In this document: positions 1 through 10,436 of the stretch, in pieces
How the letters are laid out: each line of letters begins with the position of its first letter
How positions within the stretch are numbered: the stretch's first letter is position 1
DNA from: Humulus lupulus
Lineage: Eukaryota > Streptophyta > Magnoliopsida > Rosales > Cannabaceae
Reading direction: 5' to 3'
NCBI RefSeq assembly: GCF_963169125.1
Contig: NC_084797.1
Location: 104,867,868 to 104,931,867 of the forward strand
DNA: 64,000 bases
Translations under genes and position numbers: made by a program
Notes under the pieces: generated by a model
Seen by the model: only the letters and a program-made list of their open reading frames with translations
What the model was told of the DNA's origin: nothing
Database searches by the model: none

Positions 1-64
1 AGTCACCATAGTTGGATGTTTGTAGCAGCACTTATCGAACTTGCTCTCAATGAAAGCACCAAAC
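1..64 (-). mobile_element. Tat-L leader and first codons of gag (edge of window)
   Basis: Read on the minus strand, this short stretch follows the LTR end at 65. It contains the phrase GGTGCTTTCATTGAGAG, which is also seen in slightly altered form just before the Tat-R gag start near 2900. It ends in ATGGTGACT at positions 9-1, the probable gag start. The rest of the element lies left of the window. No PBS is clear in the few bases after the LTR. Assignment to the Tat lineage rests on the match to the Tat-R leader and on the shared ATGGTG start. Confidence 0.6.
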
Positions 65-811
65 TGTTGACGCAGTTCTTCGCCAACAGGTAATTAAGAG
101 AATGAGAGAAAAGGATTAGTGCTAAATGTGAACCGAAATAGATATATGATCTTAGAGGACGAAATGGGTGACTCAAGACACGGTTTTTAAGTGGTTCGAA
201 GGTTAAAATCCTTCTACTCCACTAGTCAATATTATTGATCTATACTGAGTATTTGGTTACAAAGTATTTCTTACAAGAGGTTATTTTTCCAACCCCTATC
301 AACTCCCAGGGTCTCCATATTTATAGGAGAAGGCACCTGGAAGTTGGTAGGGAGGTCATCCCGTGACCTTCTTACTTGTCGTATCAATTCTGTGACATTC
401 ATGATTAATTCCTAAACCTGACACATAAGTGTGGTCAAATCAATAGGTAAGGAAGTAATGGGCCGCATGGCCCAACCCCACCGTGGGTGTCTGAACACGC
501 ACGTTCCTGCTGCGTGTCCGAGAAGTCAGGGGGATATCAGACACGTGATGCCTGATATATGCACGTTTACCTTGCGTGTGTTTACTTCTCAATGGGTCAC
601 TCCCCCATATCCAGCTCGTACCGCGAGCTGCATGCTGGACTCGACCTTCGGCCTTCAGGGGACCTGCTCCAGTCTTGGACAATGGAGGGGAGCCCTTTGG
701 GCTTCCTCGAGCTAACGACAGAAGCTTCGGTCTTTGGGGAGTTCATGAGATAACTACGATTAGTCAGCAGCTCGGCTTGCTAACCAGCCCGTGGGAAAAC
801 CAGGGCGTACA
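65..811 (-). mobile_element. 5' LTR of Tat-L (Ty3/gypsy, Tat lineage), complete
   Basis: On the minus strand this reads TGTACGCCCTGG at 811 to GCGTCAACA at 65, a 747-bp LTR with TG...CA ends. A TATA box (TATAAATA on the minus strand) lies at 318-325, followed by the stretch GGGGTTGGAAAAATAACC, which recurs in altered form in the LTR fragments at 18775-18956 and 63760-64000. Internal sequence lies on its left, so this is the upstream LTR of an element leaving the window. Short overlapping ORFs on both strands at 431-890 are not supported as genes; they lie in the GC-richer U3. The right-hand target duplicate would be ATTAG at 812-816; its partner is outside the window. Confidence 0.7.
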
Positions 812-887
812 ATTAGTTAGGGTCACTTTCTTTCCATTGGTGAAGGACACATCAATGCACCCCCTTCATAGTACATTGGATCTCTTT

Positions 888-1070
888 TAATTTCCAATTT
901 GGACTTCAAGTCCTTCATATGCACTTTCAAAGGTTTTGAAAATAGTATTATCATAGGTTGCATGAATGATGGCACAAGTATCATTCAACCATGTTTGCAT
1001 ATTTTCTTGGGTTGCATTAACTTCACTCAAGGTTGCAATTATCTGAACATCAATTGCATAGACATGTTTA
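888..1070 (-). pseudogene. Short open coding-like stretch, unrecognised
   Basis: On the minus strand, the frame from about 1070 to 888 stays open for about 60 codons before TAA. It has a protein-like composition with regularly spaced Leu, Ile, Thr and Glu (for example TLSEVNATQENMQTWLND). It has no ATG near its start and no recognisable domain. It may be a C-terminal exon or element-derived coding remnant. It sits on the same strand as the 1262-1777 frame and may belong to the same decayed gene, but the intervening sequence is full of stops. Confidence 0.25.
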
Positions 1071-1261
1071 CCTTATTTTAAGATTTCTGGTCTCATCATT
1101 ATATGCATAAACAATGCCAATTTCCTTTAGAGTTATCATGCATTCATCATTGAATGCATTATTCTCTATTAGGGTTACAATGCATTCCTCATTAAATACA
1201 TTAAATTTAATTAAGGTTATAAAGATCTCATCATCAATTAAAGTAACCCAATTTAATTCAT

Positions 1262-1777
1262 TTAGAAGAGAAATGTTCTCACATCAATTTCCTTAAGCAT
1301 AATCTTATTATGGTTAATTTTATAATTACCATATCTCATATGACGATGAATAATTTTACAAACAATAAAAGTATAACAATAGCCCTTGAATTGTTCATTA
1401 ACATTCACCATTGTACTCTTACCATAAACAATAAATTCAAACTCACAACAATTGTTCATTAACATTCACCATTGAAATGGCAGCAAACACATTTCATTAA
1501 AATTCTTAAAATCTACACATTTAGAAATACGGAATTTTATGATACCATTATCCTTAAGTATGTAATCACATTGAGTTGTCTCACCCTTTGTTGATGAAGA
1601 CTTTGAATTCATATCCACATTCATGTAGCGCATATCCAAATAGAATTTTCTTTGATATCTCATGGTTGCGTGTTCAACACAAACCAAAAGAAAGTAATTA
1701 TAGAAGATTATAGAAGCAAGGACTAGAAGATTATAGAAGAAGAACAAATTTCGCTCATTGTTTATTATGCAAGACAC
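1262..1777 (-). pseudogene. Minus-strand reading frame with one internal stop, unrecognised
   Basis: The frame 1777 to 1466 (103 codons) and the frame 1465 to 1262 (67 codons) are the same register separated by a single stop codon, giving about 170 codons. The predicted protein is Met, Asn, Phe and Tyr rich, with KGETTQCDYILKDNG and KCVDFKNFNEMCLLPF stretches. I recognise no family. The exact 24-bp duplication (1390-1413, 1451-1474) lies within it, so part may be a tandem copy. It could be a degenerate gene fragment or chance openness in AT-rich DNA. Confidence 0.25.
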
Positions 1778-2311
1778 AAAAGAAAGTAATTATAAAAGAA
1801 AGTAATTTCGCTCATTGTTTATAGAGATTTTGTTTGTTGGGAATTTATGCCTTTACACTTTCTAAATCAACAATGAATAATAGGAACAGTTCAATATTAG
1901 AGACCCTAGATGCTAATAAGGAACCTTATTCAAAGTATGAATGCAACTCTTGGTAATAAAGGGTTAACTGATTAAATCATTATAAGATGAAATTAGAAAC
2001 ACTTAATCATCAATACTAATAATGTAAACCCTATTGAATAGCACAAATACAAAGTTAGGGTTTAGAAATACACAACCTTTTTTTTGAGAAAATTGAATCT
2101 TCAAACTTGGGACCATCTAAAGGCTTATATTGAATAAGTATATAGTTGTCCAAAATCTATATTCCAAGTCTTCCCTTAGTTGATTGAAGCTTCACTAATG
2201 TGAAATGAGAAGTGGGATTAAACAAGCCTTGAATCTCATACAAGTGAATCAATGCTTGATACGTTTCTTGTAGAAAATGAATGTTCTTTTAGAGCTAGAA
2301 AGAGAAAGAGG

Positions 2312-2885
2312 TATGATGGACAACCATACCTGGTCAGTGAGAGGAAGTTACACTCTCCGTTAGAAGTCTGCAAGAATTGCGTAACCACCTGCAGAGGGCA
2401 CCTAACAGCCCTGAATACTCGGTCAAGCCTCCTAACAAATAGGACTGTAACTACCTGCGAGAATAATGGGATATTTCCACCATCAGTTATGCCGTGTGTC
2501 ACCACTGGGCCAACAAAAGATTATAAACACAAACTCTCCACCACAGTGGAGGGGGTTCACGAACTTGCCTACCGACTAGTTTTTAGAAACATACCAAACA
2601 ACCTATTATTATACCTAGCAGTGATTCTGCCTTATTGTATTGTCTTTTACACATATAAATCCACTTGTAATCCCATGTGTAAACCTTGAAGATTAATACA
2701 AATCTAAGAGGAAGTAGGTCATTACCAGTTCTTGGGGCTGAACCTCTATAAATCCCGGTGTTCTTGATTATTTCTTGCTCATTATTTTTAGGTTATTGGC
2801 TCATTTATTGTTCATTTATTTTTCTACTGAAAGCTATCGAATTAAATATTTTGACTCCGCATCAGTTGGCTAAAATAGCAGTCAA
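2312..2885 (+). mobile_element. 5' LTR of Tat-R, 5'-truncated
   Basis: Aligns by eye over its whole length with 17148-17730, including ACACTCTCCGTTAGAAGTC, CCTAACAGC and TCGGTGTTCTT-type segments and the final GACTCCGCATCAGTTGGCTAAAA. Compared with the 3' copy, about 150 bp of U3 is missing at the left. The LTR end expected as GTCAACA is altered to GTCAATA, and the primer-binding site expected next cannot be recognised, so a small deletion probably removed it. Sequence on from 2888 (CTATTGCTTTCATTGAGAGC) is the gag leader. Confidence 0.7.
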
Positions 2886-2944
2886 TATTCTATTGCTTTC
2901 ATTGAGAGCAAGACCATTCGCATTCAGATTTCTTTACTGTAAAG

Positions 2945-4915
2945 ATGGTGGTTTAAACAAGAAGATCGGGTCAAGAACATCCAGAGAGGGAAGTTGAATC
3001 GTTGCACCGATTTCCCTCAATGAGCAATCTAAACAAGGAGCGAGTTGATTTGGATCCTAGAAACTCACCTAGCACTGAGGGGCAGGCTATAGGGCCCACT
3101 ACAGCCGGACATGGGGCTACTACCTTTACAGGAGTTACTAATGCAAGAGCGCCAGATTGAGGTGCTGCAAAGGGTACTAACCAACAAATACCGAGAGCTG
3201 GAGGTCCTGGACGGTATGAACCCCATGTGGATATTAAAGGACTTGACCTCAAAATTGAGCAGATAAGGGAGGTCATGGGACAGATGCAAGATCAACTTGC
3301 TACCATGAACAAGGGACGAGCTACCACTCAGGAGGCCCTTAACGAGGCTTTCGAGAATCAAAGAAGATATTTCAAAGAATGGATGGATCGACATGCCCGA
3401 GAGATGCACGCCCGTCAGGAAGACATGGAACGTGGAACCAGGGAGGCTGCTGAATCCATCTGCAATTATCTACAACAGCAGCATACTCAGGGTATGGGGG
3501 CTGCAACTTGAACTACTGCCCACAACAAACAACATCATCTTGTATTTGGTTTCGGTGATGGAGTCATGAATAGACCAGAGCCTCAAACTTAGAATGGGAA
3601 TCAGGGTCCGACCAGGAGCCACCAATCTGTTCGGGTCGTCAAAGCCAACAAAAATAGGCATCCGTTACCAGCTGATGAACAGGTCCTTCCAAGGTGTTGC
3701 ATGGGACAAGACCAAGCAGGAAAATTTTGGCCGAGATCTCACGGCAGTGATCGTGATAAAAATCCTCGTGCTGTAGGACGGGATGGCAACCCCCGTCCAT
3801 CAGCACCGAATAGGAGTGGTCAGCCCCGAAACAACCAACAACACCCTGGTCGGTACAGAGAGCATGAAGAGTACCGACAAAGATCTAGAAGGGAGGAGCC
3901 AGAGGTTAGTAGTGCATACAGACCCCACTATGCCGATGGATATGATCATGATGAGGCAGCGAGCCAAGTCCACCAGCAAAATAATCAGGATCGGAGGGGT
4001 AACCAACTCGAAGGACCGTTTTCCCCACAAGGGCAGGATGTCTCAATCAACCAGCCACTTCGGGGTGAAGGGTTCCAGAGAGTACCTCTAGTACCAAGCC
4101 AAGCAGATAGCCAAAACGCTGGGGGAAGGCCACGACCAAACTTTGTATTCAACTGAATGTGCCCCATGGGAGGTGAAGATTTATGAGATGCTCTCAATCG
4201 TAGCAAGGAAAATCGTGACTCGAATAACATAGCTCCGCCTGAGCTTGTTCGAGAACCGAGAATGGATGAGGTACGCAATGAAGCGCTAGCCCAGGCAGTT
4301 GTAGACCCAAACATCCAGGCCCAATTTGATCTATTAACATGATTGGTAAGAGACTTACAGATCCCAAGTTAACAAACATTGAAATGGAGAAGTAGAGGGA
4401 TTCCCTGTTTTCAGATGCCAACATGGAAGATGTACACTAGATGGGAAGACCCAGTGTCCCATGTTCACAACCTTGAACTACAAACTGATCTCTAGGGGGT
4501 TCGGGATGATGCTAGCTGCAGGATCTTCCCCGCCACCCTGTCAGAAATCGCCCAGCAGCGGTTTGTCAAGCTGAGGCCAAGGTCAATTACATCATGAGAT
4601 GGATTTATACGCATATTATATTCCCAAATTTCTTCGGCAATGCCCCTTCTAGCTGAGCCGAAGGACCTGGTGGACATAAAACAAAAAAATGATGAACCTT
4701 TAAAGGACTGCAATCAATGTTTTATGCTGGAAGCCACTAGGGTGAAGCCCCTGAGCGGTGATGGTAAATTTATAGCCATCAACTCACGAGTTAAAGCAAA
4801 AAGCTTATTTTGGAGCATCTTGAAGAGGAAGTTCGCGCGTACCACTCAGGAATTCCTAAATCGGGCAAAAGAATTTATTAAGCTTGAGGAAGTTGAATGA
4901 AAGGTAGATAATCCA
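2945..4915 (+). pseudogene. gag: Tat-R gag pseudogene
   Basis: Gag forms the virus-like particle. The start ATGGTGGTT at 2945 matches the Tat gag start, but codon 4 is a stop. The protein is readable in pieces: N-terminal part to 3511 with a coiled-coil-like segment (EQIREVMGQMQDQLATMN), a Gln/Arg/Asn-rich linker at about 3701-4156, and the capsid region at 4190-4900. The capsid region contains VSHVHNLELQTDL, then DLVDIKQKNDEPLKD, then FLNRAKEFIKLEEVE, the order usual for Tat capsids. At least six stops and several frame changes are present; several stops are TAG where Gln is expected. Confidence 0.7.
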
Positions 4916-5159
4916 ACTGAAGCAGCTGCTGGGTAAGGAAAAGTAGAACCTTGGAAAACCGCTAACACAACAAGAGAAATGAAAATGGGGCCAAAAACAA
5001 CAAACGTGGTAATAGGGCTAGAAGTAGTAGTAATCAGAACAACAATAAGATGCCTAAAACTACAAAGTAGCCCAAACCACGAGAGTACAGATGTTTACTA
5101 TTTACTCCATCCTATTGGAACCCCGTACAGATGTTTTCAATGCTACACAAATGTTCGTA

Positions 5160-5930
5160 CTGTACAGATGACCTCCACCAGTGAGGAAGGATGTTAACAA
5201 AGGGGATATGACTAAGTTCTACCTGTTTCACAATGACTATTGTCATGAAACCAATGAATGTAACCACCTAAAGGAAGAGAGAATTTCTCATTCGCCAGAA
5301 CAATGCTCAACTGAAGAGGTATGTACGGCTAACTGCTGGCCAACATCCTCAGCAACAGTCCCCGCAACACTATCAAGGTAATCGACCTCTCTTACCACCC
5401 CGAGTCATTGGTTGGCTAGATATGATCTGTGGATGACTGCATTTGGCCAGTAATGCCAGCAAGACACGAGAAAAATATGCTCGTTCCCTTAGATACAAGC
5501 AGGACAATGATGTACTGGCTGTGCAGGAGTGTACTCCCAAGCAGCCTCGCTATAAGTGTGAGCCCATCATATTCTACGAGGAAGTTACTGGTCATGTGCG
5601 TCATCCGCATAATGACCCTTTGGTTATGGAAGTCCAGGTTGCAAACATGATTGTTGCCCGAATAATGATCGACAATGGGTCATCTGCCAACATCCTGTTC
5701 AACCCTGGGGCTAATGAATTTGAGCATCAAAGATCTAGAGCCATGCGAGCAGCTGTTTTATGGGTTCATGGGAAGTTGTATGGCCCCAGTAGGAAGCATA
5801 AGGCTGCCTCTAACGATGTTGACAGCACCTCAGAGCAACATTGTCCTGGCCTCATTTGTTGTAATCGACATCCCCTCTCCGTATAATGCCATGGTGGCCG
5901 ACCAGCCCTGTATGACCTCCAAGCAGTAAC
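5160..5930 (+). pseudogene. Tat-R zinc-finger-like segment and aspartic protease, frameshifted
   Basis: Positions 5215-5275 encode FHNDYCHETNECNHLKEE, matching the Tat-type finger that precedes protease, though one Cys appears replaced. The protease cleaves the gag-pol polyprotein. Its active site reads MIDNGSSANILF (5665-5700), with Asn where the usual D-T/S-G triad has Asp next to Thr/Ser: the visible motif is D-N-G, an altered triad. A frameshift near 5710 moves the rest into the +2 register, where DLEPCEQLFYGF and VVIDIPSPYNAM continue the fold. It is a clear pseudogene. Confidence 0.65.
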
Positions 5931-6299
5931 TTTAATCTTCCATCTACTCATCAAGTTTCGAACCCAGGCAGGTATCAGATGTCTCAAAGGGAATCTGCTG
6001 GTAGCTAGAGTGTGGTATAACTTTTCTGGTCCCGATACAGCCTGCTGGTCCCAATAGCCAGAAATAGGATGCAGCCCAAAATGGGGAGGAGGACATAGAT
6101 CCCCATTATGGGGATATTGATACAGGAGTAGGCCTAGTCAAAGAATTAGAAGAAGTCCACCTTGACCCAGAATACCCTTCTAGGGATGTGAAGGTGGGGA
6201 AAGGGTTATCTTGGGACATAAGATCCTCTTTGATACAGTTCCTTTGGGACAACCAAGACGTTTTTGCCTAGTCCCATGAGGATATGGTTTTGGTCTGCC

Positions 6300-7020
6300 C
6301 ACAGTAATAAACCAGGCCCTTAATATTAATACCGACCACTTCAAGCCTACACAGCAAAAGAGGAGGCTACTTGATAGAGATAGGGCTATGGCATTGAAGG
6401 AGGAGGTGGAGAAACTTCGGAATAACAATTTCATTAAAGAATCTTTCTACCTGGTATGGGTGTCCAACCCCGTATTAGTACCAAATCCTAATGGAAAATG
6501 GAGGGTACGCATAGACTTCACAGACTTAAATAAAGCATGCCCAAAAGATTGCTTCTCATTTCCAAGAATTGACCAGCTGGTGGATGCCATAGCTGGTCAT
6601 GAAATTTTAATGTTTATGGATGCCTACATGGGGTCCAACCAAATCAGCATGCATCCCCCCGACTAGGAGCACACTAGTTTTCGCATAGACGTGGGGCTAT
6701 ACAGTTATAGATTCATGACGTTCGACCTGAAAAATGTTGGAGCCACATATCAACGATTGGTAAACCATTTGTTCAGATATCAGATTGGAAATAACATGGA
6801 GGTCTACGTTGATGACTTGAAGGAATGTTTCAACATTTTAAGGCAACACATAATGAACCCCTTGAAATGCTCCTTTGGTGTGGGTTCCAGTAAGTTTTTA
6901 GGGTTTATAATGAACTCTAGGGGAATAGAAGCAATCCCAAAAAAAATCAAAGCTCTACTGGACATGCACTCACCAGCCATGATGAAGGATGTGCAAAGCT
7001 TGACAGAGTGTATAGAAGCA
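6300..7020 (+). pseudogene. Tat-R reverse transcriptase, broken
   Basis: RT copies the element RNA into DNA. Readable motifs in order: RAMALKEEVEKLRNNNFI, NPVLVPNPNGKWRV, DFTDLNKACPKDCF, PRIDQLVDAIAGHE, FMDAYMGSNQI, then a TAG stop at 6664 (CAG in intact relatives), then LYSYRFMTFDLKNVGATYQR and the catalytic YVDD at about 6811. Straight after YVDD the sequence jumps to LKECFNILRQH, so roughly a dozen residues that usually follow the catalytic loop are deleted. GFIMNSRGIEAIP and QSLTECIEAL follow. The enzyme would be inactive. Confidence 0.8.
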
Positions 7021-7069
7021 CTAATCAGGTTTGTCTCCAAACTACTGTTAAGTGTGTTCTGTTTCTCAA

Positions 7070-7683
7070 CATCTGCAAGGGGAAAAAGAAATTTGAATGG
7101 ACTGAGGAGTGCGAACAATCCTTTAAAGCTTTGAAACAGCAGTTGGCACAACCCATGATCCTTTCAAAACCTCTGGAAGGTGAAGAACTTTGTATATACC
7201 TAGCAATGATGGAACACGCTGTCAGTGCAAACCTTGTCAAAGAGGAGAAAATAGTCCAACACCTAGTTTACTATGTTAGTAAAAAGTTGATCGTGGTAGA
7301 AAGTAGATACCCTTTAATTGAAAATTTGACTAGCTTCATGCTTTTATCTTCTAGAAAACTGTCCATACTTCCAAGCTCTTCCCATCATGGTGCTTACCGA
7401 CCAACCATTGTGCCATGTCCGGAAAAATTCAGACACCTCTGGTCGGCTAATGAAATGGTCTATACAGCTAGAGCAGTATGAGAACACCCACCAGCCTCAA
7501 ACGACAATTAAAGGTTGGGCTCTATCAGACTTTGTAGCTGAGTGTACAGAAATACCAGAAACAGACGAGGAAATGGTCGATCAGCCATCAGAATCTCGAT
7601 CGTCACCCAGTACATGTACTGAGCAGAACATCGAACAACCAGAGTCTAGCACTATTCATTCCGATAATGAAGCACAAGTCTAG
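7070..7683 (+). pseudogene. Tat-R connection domain and RNase H remnant
   Basis: From about 7085 the frame gives KKKFEWTEECEQSFKALK, a segment found just after RT in Ty3/gypsy pol, then EGEELCIYLAMMEHAVSANL and VQHLVYYVSKKL, the start of an RNase H fold. A frameshift near 7370 changes register; QPLCHVRKNSDTSGRLMKW and the DFVAECTE stretch follow. An acidic Ser/Glu-rich linker to 7680 ends in TAG and leads to the second RNase H. The domain would not fold as a whole. Confidence 0.65.
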
Positions 7684-8125
7684 AAGTTGCATGTCGATGA
7701 CTCGTCTACCGAACAATTGTCTGAAGCCGGTCTTACACTAATAACGCCTGAAGGACAACACATCCTTTGTGCAGTTCATTTTGGGTTTAATGCATCTAAT
7801 AACGTAGCATAGTATGAAATATTAATTGCAGGACTGAAGTTAGAAAAAGAAGTAAAGGCTAGATTCTTGGACATATACAGTGATTAGCAGCTTGTTGTCA
7901 ATTAGGTCTTCAGTGAGTACACTGCTCGGGGAGAAAAAATGATGGTCTATCTTTGTAAGATCCATGACCTGCTCACCCAGTTCAAGAAATGCATCATTCA
8001 ACACATACCAAGATAGCAGAACACCACGACAGATGCCCTGGCTAGACTAGCCAACAGTTATGTGGTGGACAAGGCCAACCTAGTTCCCATTGAGTACCTA
8101 GCCGAGCCCAGTATCTTCTTGCCAA
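7684..8125 (+). pseudogene. Tat-R second RNase H domain (plant/archaeal-type)
   Basis: The frame from 7684 reads LHVDDSSTEQLSEAGLTL, then HFGFNASNNVA, a TAG, YEILIAGLKLEKE, and SD-stop-QLVVN-stop-VFSEYTARGEKMM, then TTDALARLANSY. The order D-x-S, E (in YEILIAGL), SD and DALARLA is that of the extra RNase H carried by Tat-lineage elements, which supports the lineage call. There are at least four in-frame TAG codons. In QLVVN-stop the TAG sits where Gln is expected. Confidence 0.65.
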
Positions 8126-8225
8126 ATCCGGTCCATTTGATAGACAACAATGCATCTTGGATGACCCCAATTGTATCTTATCTAGAGGACAGAGTCCTAC
8201 CTAGCAACTGTAATGAGTCTAAAAA

Positions 8226-9348
8226 TTGATGATGAGAGTTGTTCGGTACTTAATCTTGAACGGGGTTATGTACAGAAGGGGATTTTCCATGCCATTATTG
8301 AAATGTGTCAACCAAACAAAATTTGGACAGCTGCAGGAGGAGGTACGTGAGGGTATCTGTGGAAATCATGCTGGGGGGCAAAGTCTGTATAAGAAGTTTT
8401 TAAGGCAAGGCTACTTCTGGCCCACTATGAATGAAGATGCCATTCCACATGCCTGAAGATGTGACAAGTGTAAAAAATTTGCCAAGATACCTTGAGCAAC
8501 CCCAAACGAACTTACTCAAATGCAAACTCCATGGCCCTTCACTATTTGGGGAATTGGTCTTATTGGTTGGTTACCAAAGGGTACAGTATGCAGTAGTGGC
8601 AATTGATTACTTCACCAAGTGGACGGAAGCCGAGACACTGGCAACCATCACTTCCAAAAAAGAACTAGACTTTGTGGTGAAAAATAAAATCTACAGATTT
8701 GGTCTACCCCAGAAAATAGTGTCTGAAAATGGCACCCAGTTTGATAGCCAACTATTCACTAATTTTTGTGCAAAGCATGGCATCACAAAAATCTTTTCAG
8801 TAGTCTTGTAACCTTAAGAAAATGGGCAGGTAGAAGCAGTTAACAAGACTCTCAAAGACACTCTTAAGAAGCATTTAGAAGAGGCTAAAAGAAACTAGCC
8901 TGAGAGATTTCCTAAAGTACTCTAGTCATACAGGACTACTGAGCAAACAGCCACTGGTGATACCACCTTTGCACTCATGTATGTGTACATGAAGCAATAA
9001 TACCAGTTCAGGTGACTCCCCCATCTCACCACCAGCATCTAGCCAAATCCTTAGACCAGATTAAAGAAAGACGCGAAAGGTCCAACATACGTTTAACTCC
9101 AGAGTCAAGGAAAGAAATTTTAATGTATGAGATCTAGTCCTGCGATGAATAATCCCAAAAACTCAAGATGCTTCGGCAGGAGTAAGAGGTCAAAGCTGGG
9201 AAGGTCCTTACTAGGTTACAGAGATAGTACCACCCGACATGTACAAGCTAGCACGGTACGACAAAGATCTCCAACTAGTGTCTGTACCCCATTACTGGAA
9301 TGGGGAACACGTAAGGAAGTACTGCCAATAAAAATCACTTTTAAGTGA
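8226..9348 (+). pseudogene. Tat-R integrase pseudogene
   Basis: Integrase inserts the cDNA into chromosomes. N-terminal HHCC region: GNHAGGQSLYKKFLRQGYFWP, then a TGA, then RCDKCKKFAKIP. The core begins after TPWPFTIWGIGLIG; the third residue after W-G-I is Gly where the first catalytic Asp belongs. AIDYFTKWTEAE, then VSENGTQFDSQLF (Glu in place of the second Asp) and ENGQVEAVNKT (the Glu is kept) follow in several registers. Stops at TAG replace expected Trp codons in the region near 8898 and 8924. C-terminal part ends about 9348. Confidence 0.7.
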
Positions 9349-10084
9349 TTGTTGACTGGCCAGTACAGGCACGAATTGCCCCTACCACCTACCAGATTAA
9401 GTTAGCTATATTAATTATGCACAGCATGATTTTCCCATTTATTGTAATAATTAGTATTTATGAATGTAAGCTACGATTATAGTGGCACAACTTCTATGGT
9501 TAATTTTTAATCAATAAGACACAATTTTTGTCCTTTTTTTTACAAGCCTTACGTTTACAATGATTATTTTTCTAACTAGTGATTTATTTCATGGATTGTC
9601 AGTAGTGTATGAAACCTTTGTAGGTTTTGGCAAACCCAAATGGTCCTAGGCAGGTTATTACGAAAAACTCTGGTGAGTTAGCAAGTGACCATGAGGATAA
9701 CCCAAGCGTTATAGATCATGCTTGGTCACTTGGGGGACACCATAGTCGTCCAGGGACAAAATAACAGAAAAAGCGCGTAATTAAAAGGAATTAAAAGCGT
9801 TATTTTTTTTAATGTTAAAGTGTTGCGCATTGCTTGGTATGTACCAAACAATAAAAAGAGCCATAAAACAATTCCTGTGGATAGGGTTTAACATTTTTTG
9901 TTTACAACTCATTTGAAAGAATTGAACAACTCAGATTTACTGAGTCGTACAACTCCAAACAGAGCCGCATAGCTCCAAAAAATAGAATGTCGAGCAGTAA
10001 CAAAAAATAATATGAGCATAAATATAGTAAAATCGAGAAGCATTTCATAGATAACTACTTTTACCAAAATAAAAGATTGCTCGA
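9349..10084 (+). other. Tat-R 3' noncoding region with inverted repeat
   Basis: AT-rich, without open frames. It contains a perfect 10-bp inverted repeat, CAAGTGACCA at 9682-9691 and TGGTCACTTG at 9723-9732, with a 31-base loop, followed by a purine tract TTGGGGGACA (9730-9739). Long 3' noncoding regions of this kind are normal in Tat elements. The repeat could form an RNA hairpin in the element transcript. I see no gene here. Confidence 0.5.
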
Positions 10085-10436
10085 GATTAAAGGGTTCTTG
10101 ACTTAGTTCTTGAGGCTGTTTGTCTTTGCAAAAATAAAAGAAAGGCCATAAATGTTAAGTGCTTCAATGTTCTTGAGGCTGGTTAGTTGATTTGTCTTGG
10201 GGCTGGACGACAGGCAAGTCTTGAGGCTAGTTGGTATGGACAGAGGTTTCAACTGAAGCATTCGAAGCCAAGGATAGAGCAGAATCCTCGAGAGCGAGTG
10301 TATTATCTTGTTTGGTGACAGAGAAAGTAGGGTCATGAACAACTGAAATCTATTCGGTTGACACAGTCTAGGCCTCGACCTGTTCTCGCTTAGTACAATA
10401 CTATATAAGCTCATCAAAAGCCTCCCTAAGATAGTT
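10085..10436 (-). pseudogene. C-terminal part of the Tat-R antisense ORF
   Basis: The minus-strand frame here gives VVHDPTFSVTKQDNTLAL and a Gln/Pro-rich tail with two PQD-type repeats (LPVVQPQDKS), interrupted by TAG codons where Gln fits. It is the continuation of the antisense frame at 12652-14150, from which it is separated by the minus LTR at 10437-12651. Its function is unknown. Antisense 3' ORFs occur in several Tat-lineage elements. Confidence 0.45.

Larger units (their letters stand above)
812..2311. other. Unassigned AT-rich region between two Tat elements
   Basis: No complete gene. Minus-strand traces of coding are listed separately (about 890-1070 and 1262-1777). The sequence holds a 24-bp exact duplication (1390-1413 and 1451-1474, 61 bp apart) and a local duplication around 1745-1821 in which TTTCGCTCATTGTTTAT occurs twice. 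A TGTTGGGAATTTATGCC string at 1836 resembles the start of a Ty1/copia LTR, but no matching end was found. The right border is where similarity to the Tat-R LTR begins. Confidence 0.5.

Noticed and set aside
431..890. Overlapping ORFs of 64-104 codons on both strands
   Set aside because: They lie inside the Tat-L LTR U3, overlap in four frames and have no protein-like composition.
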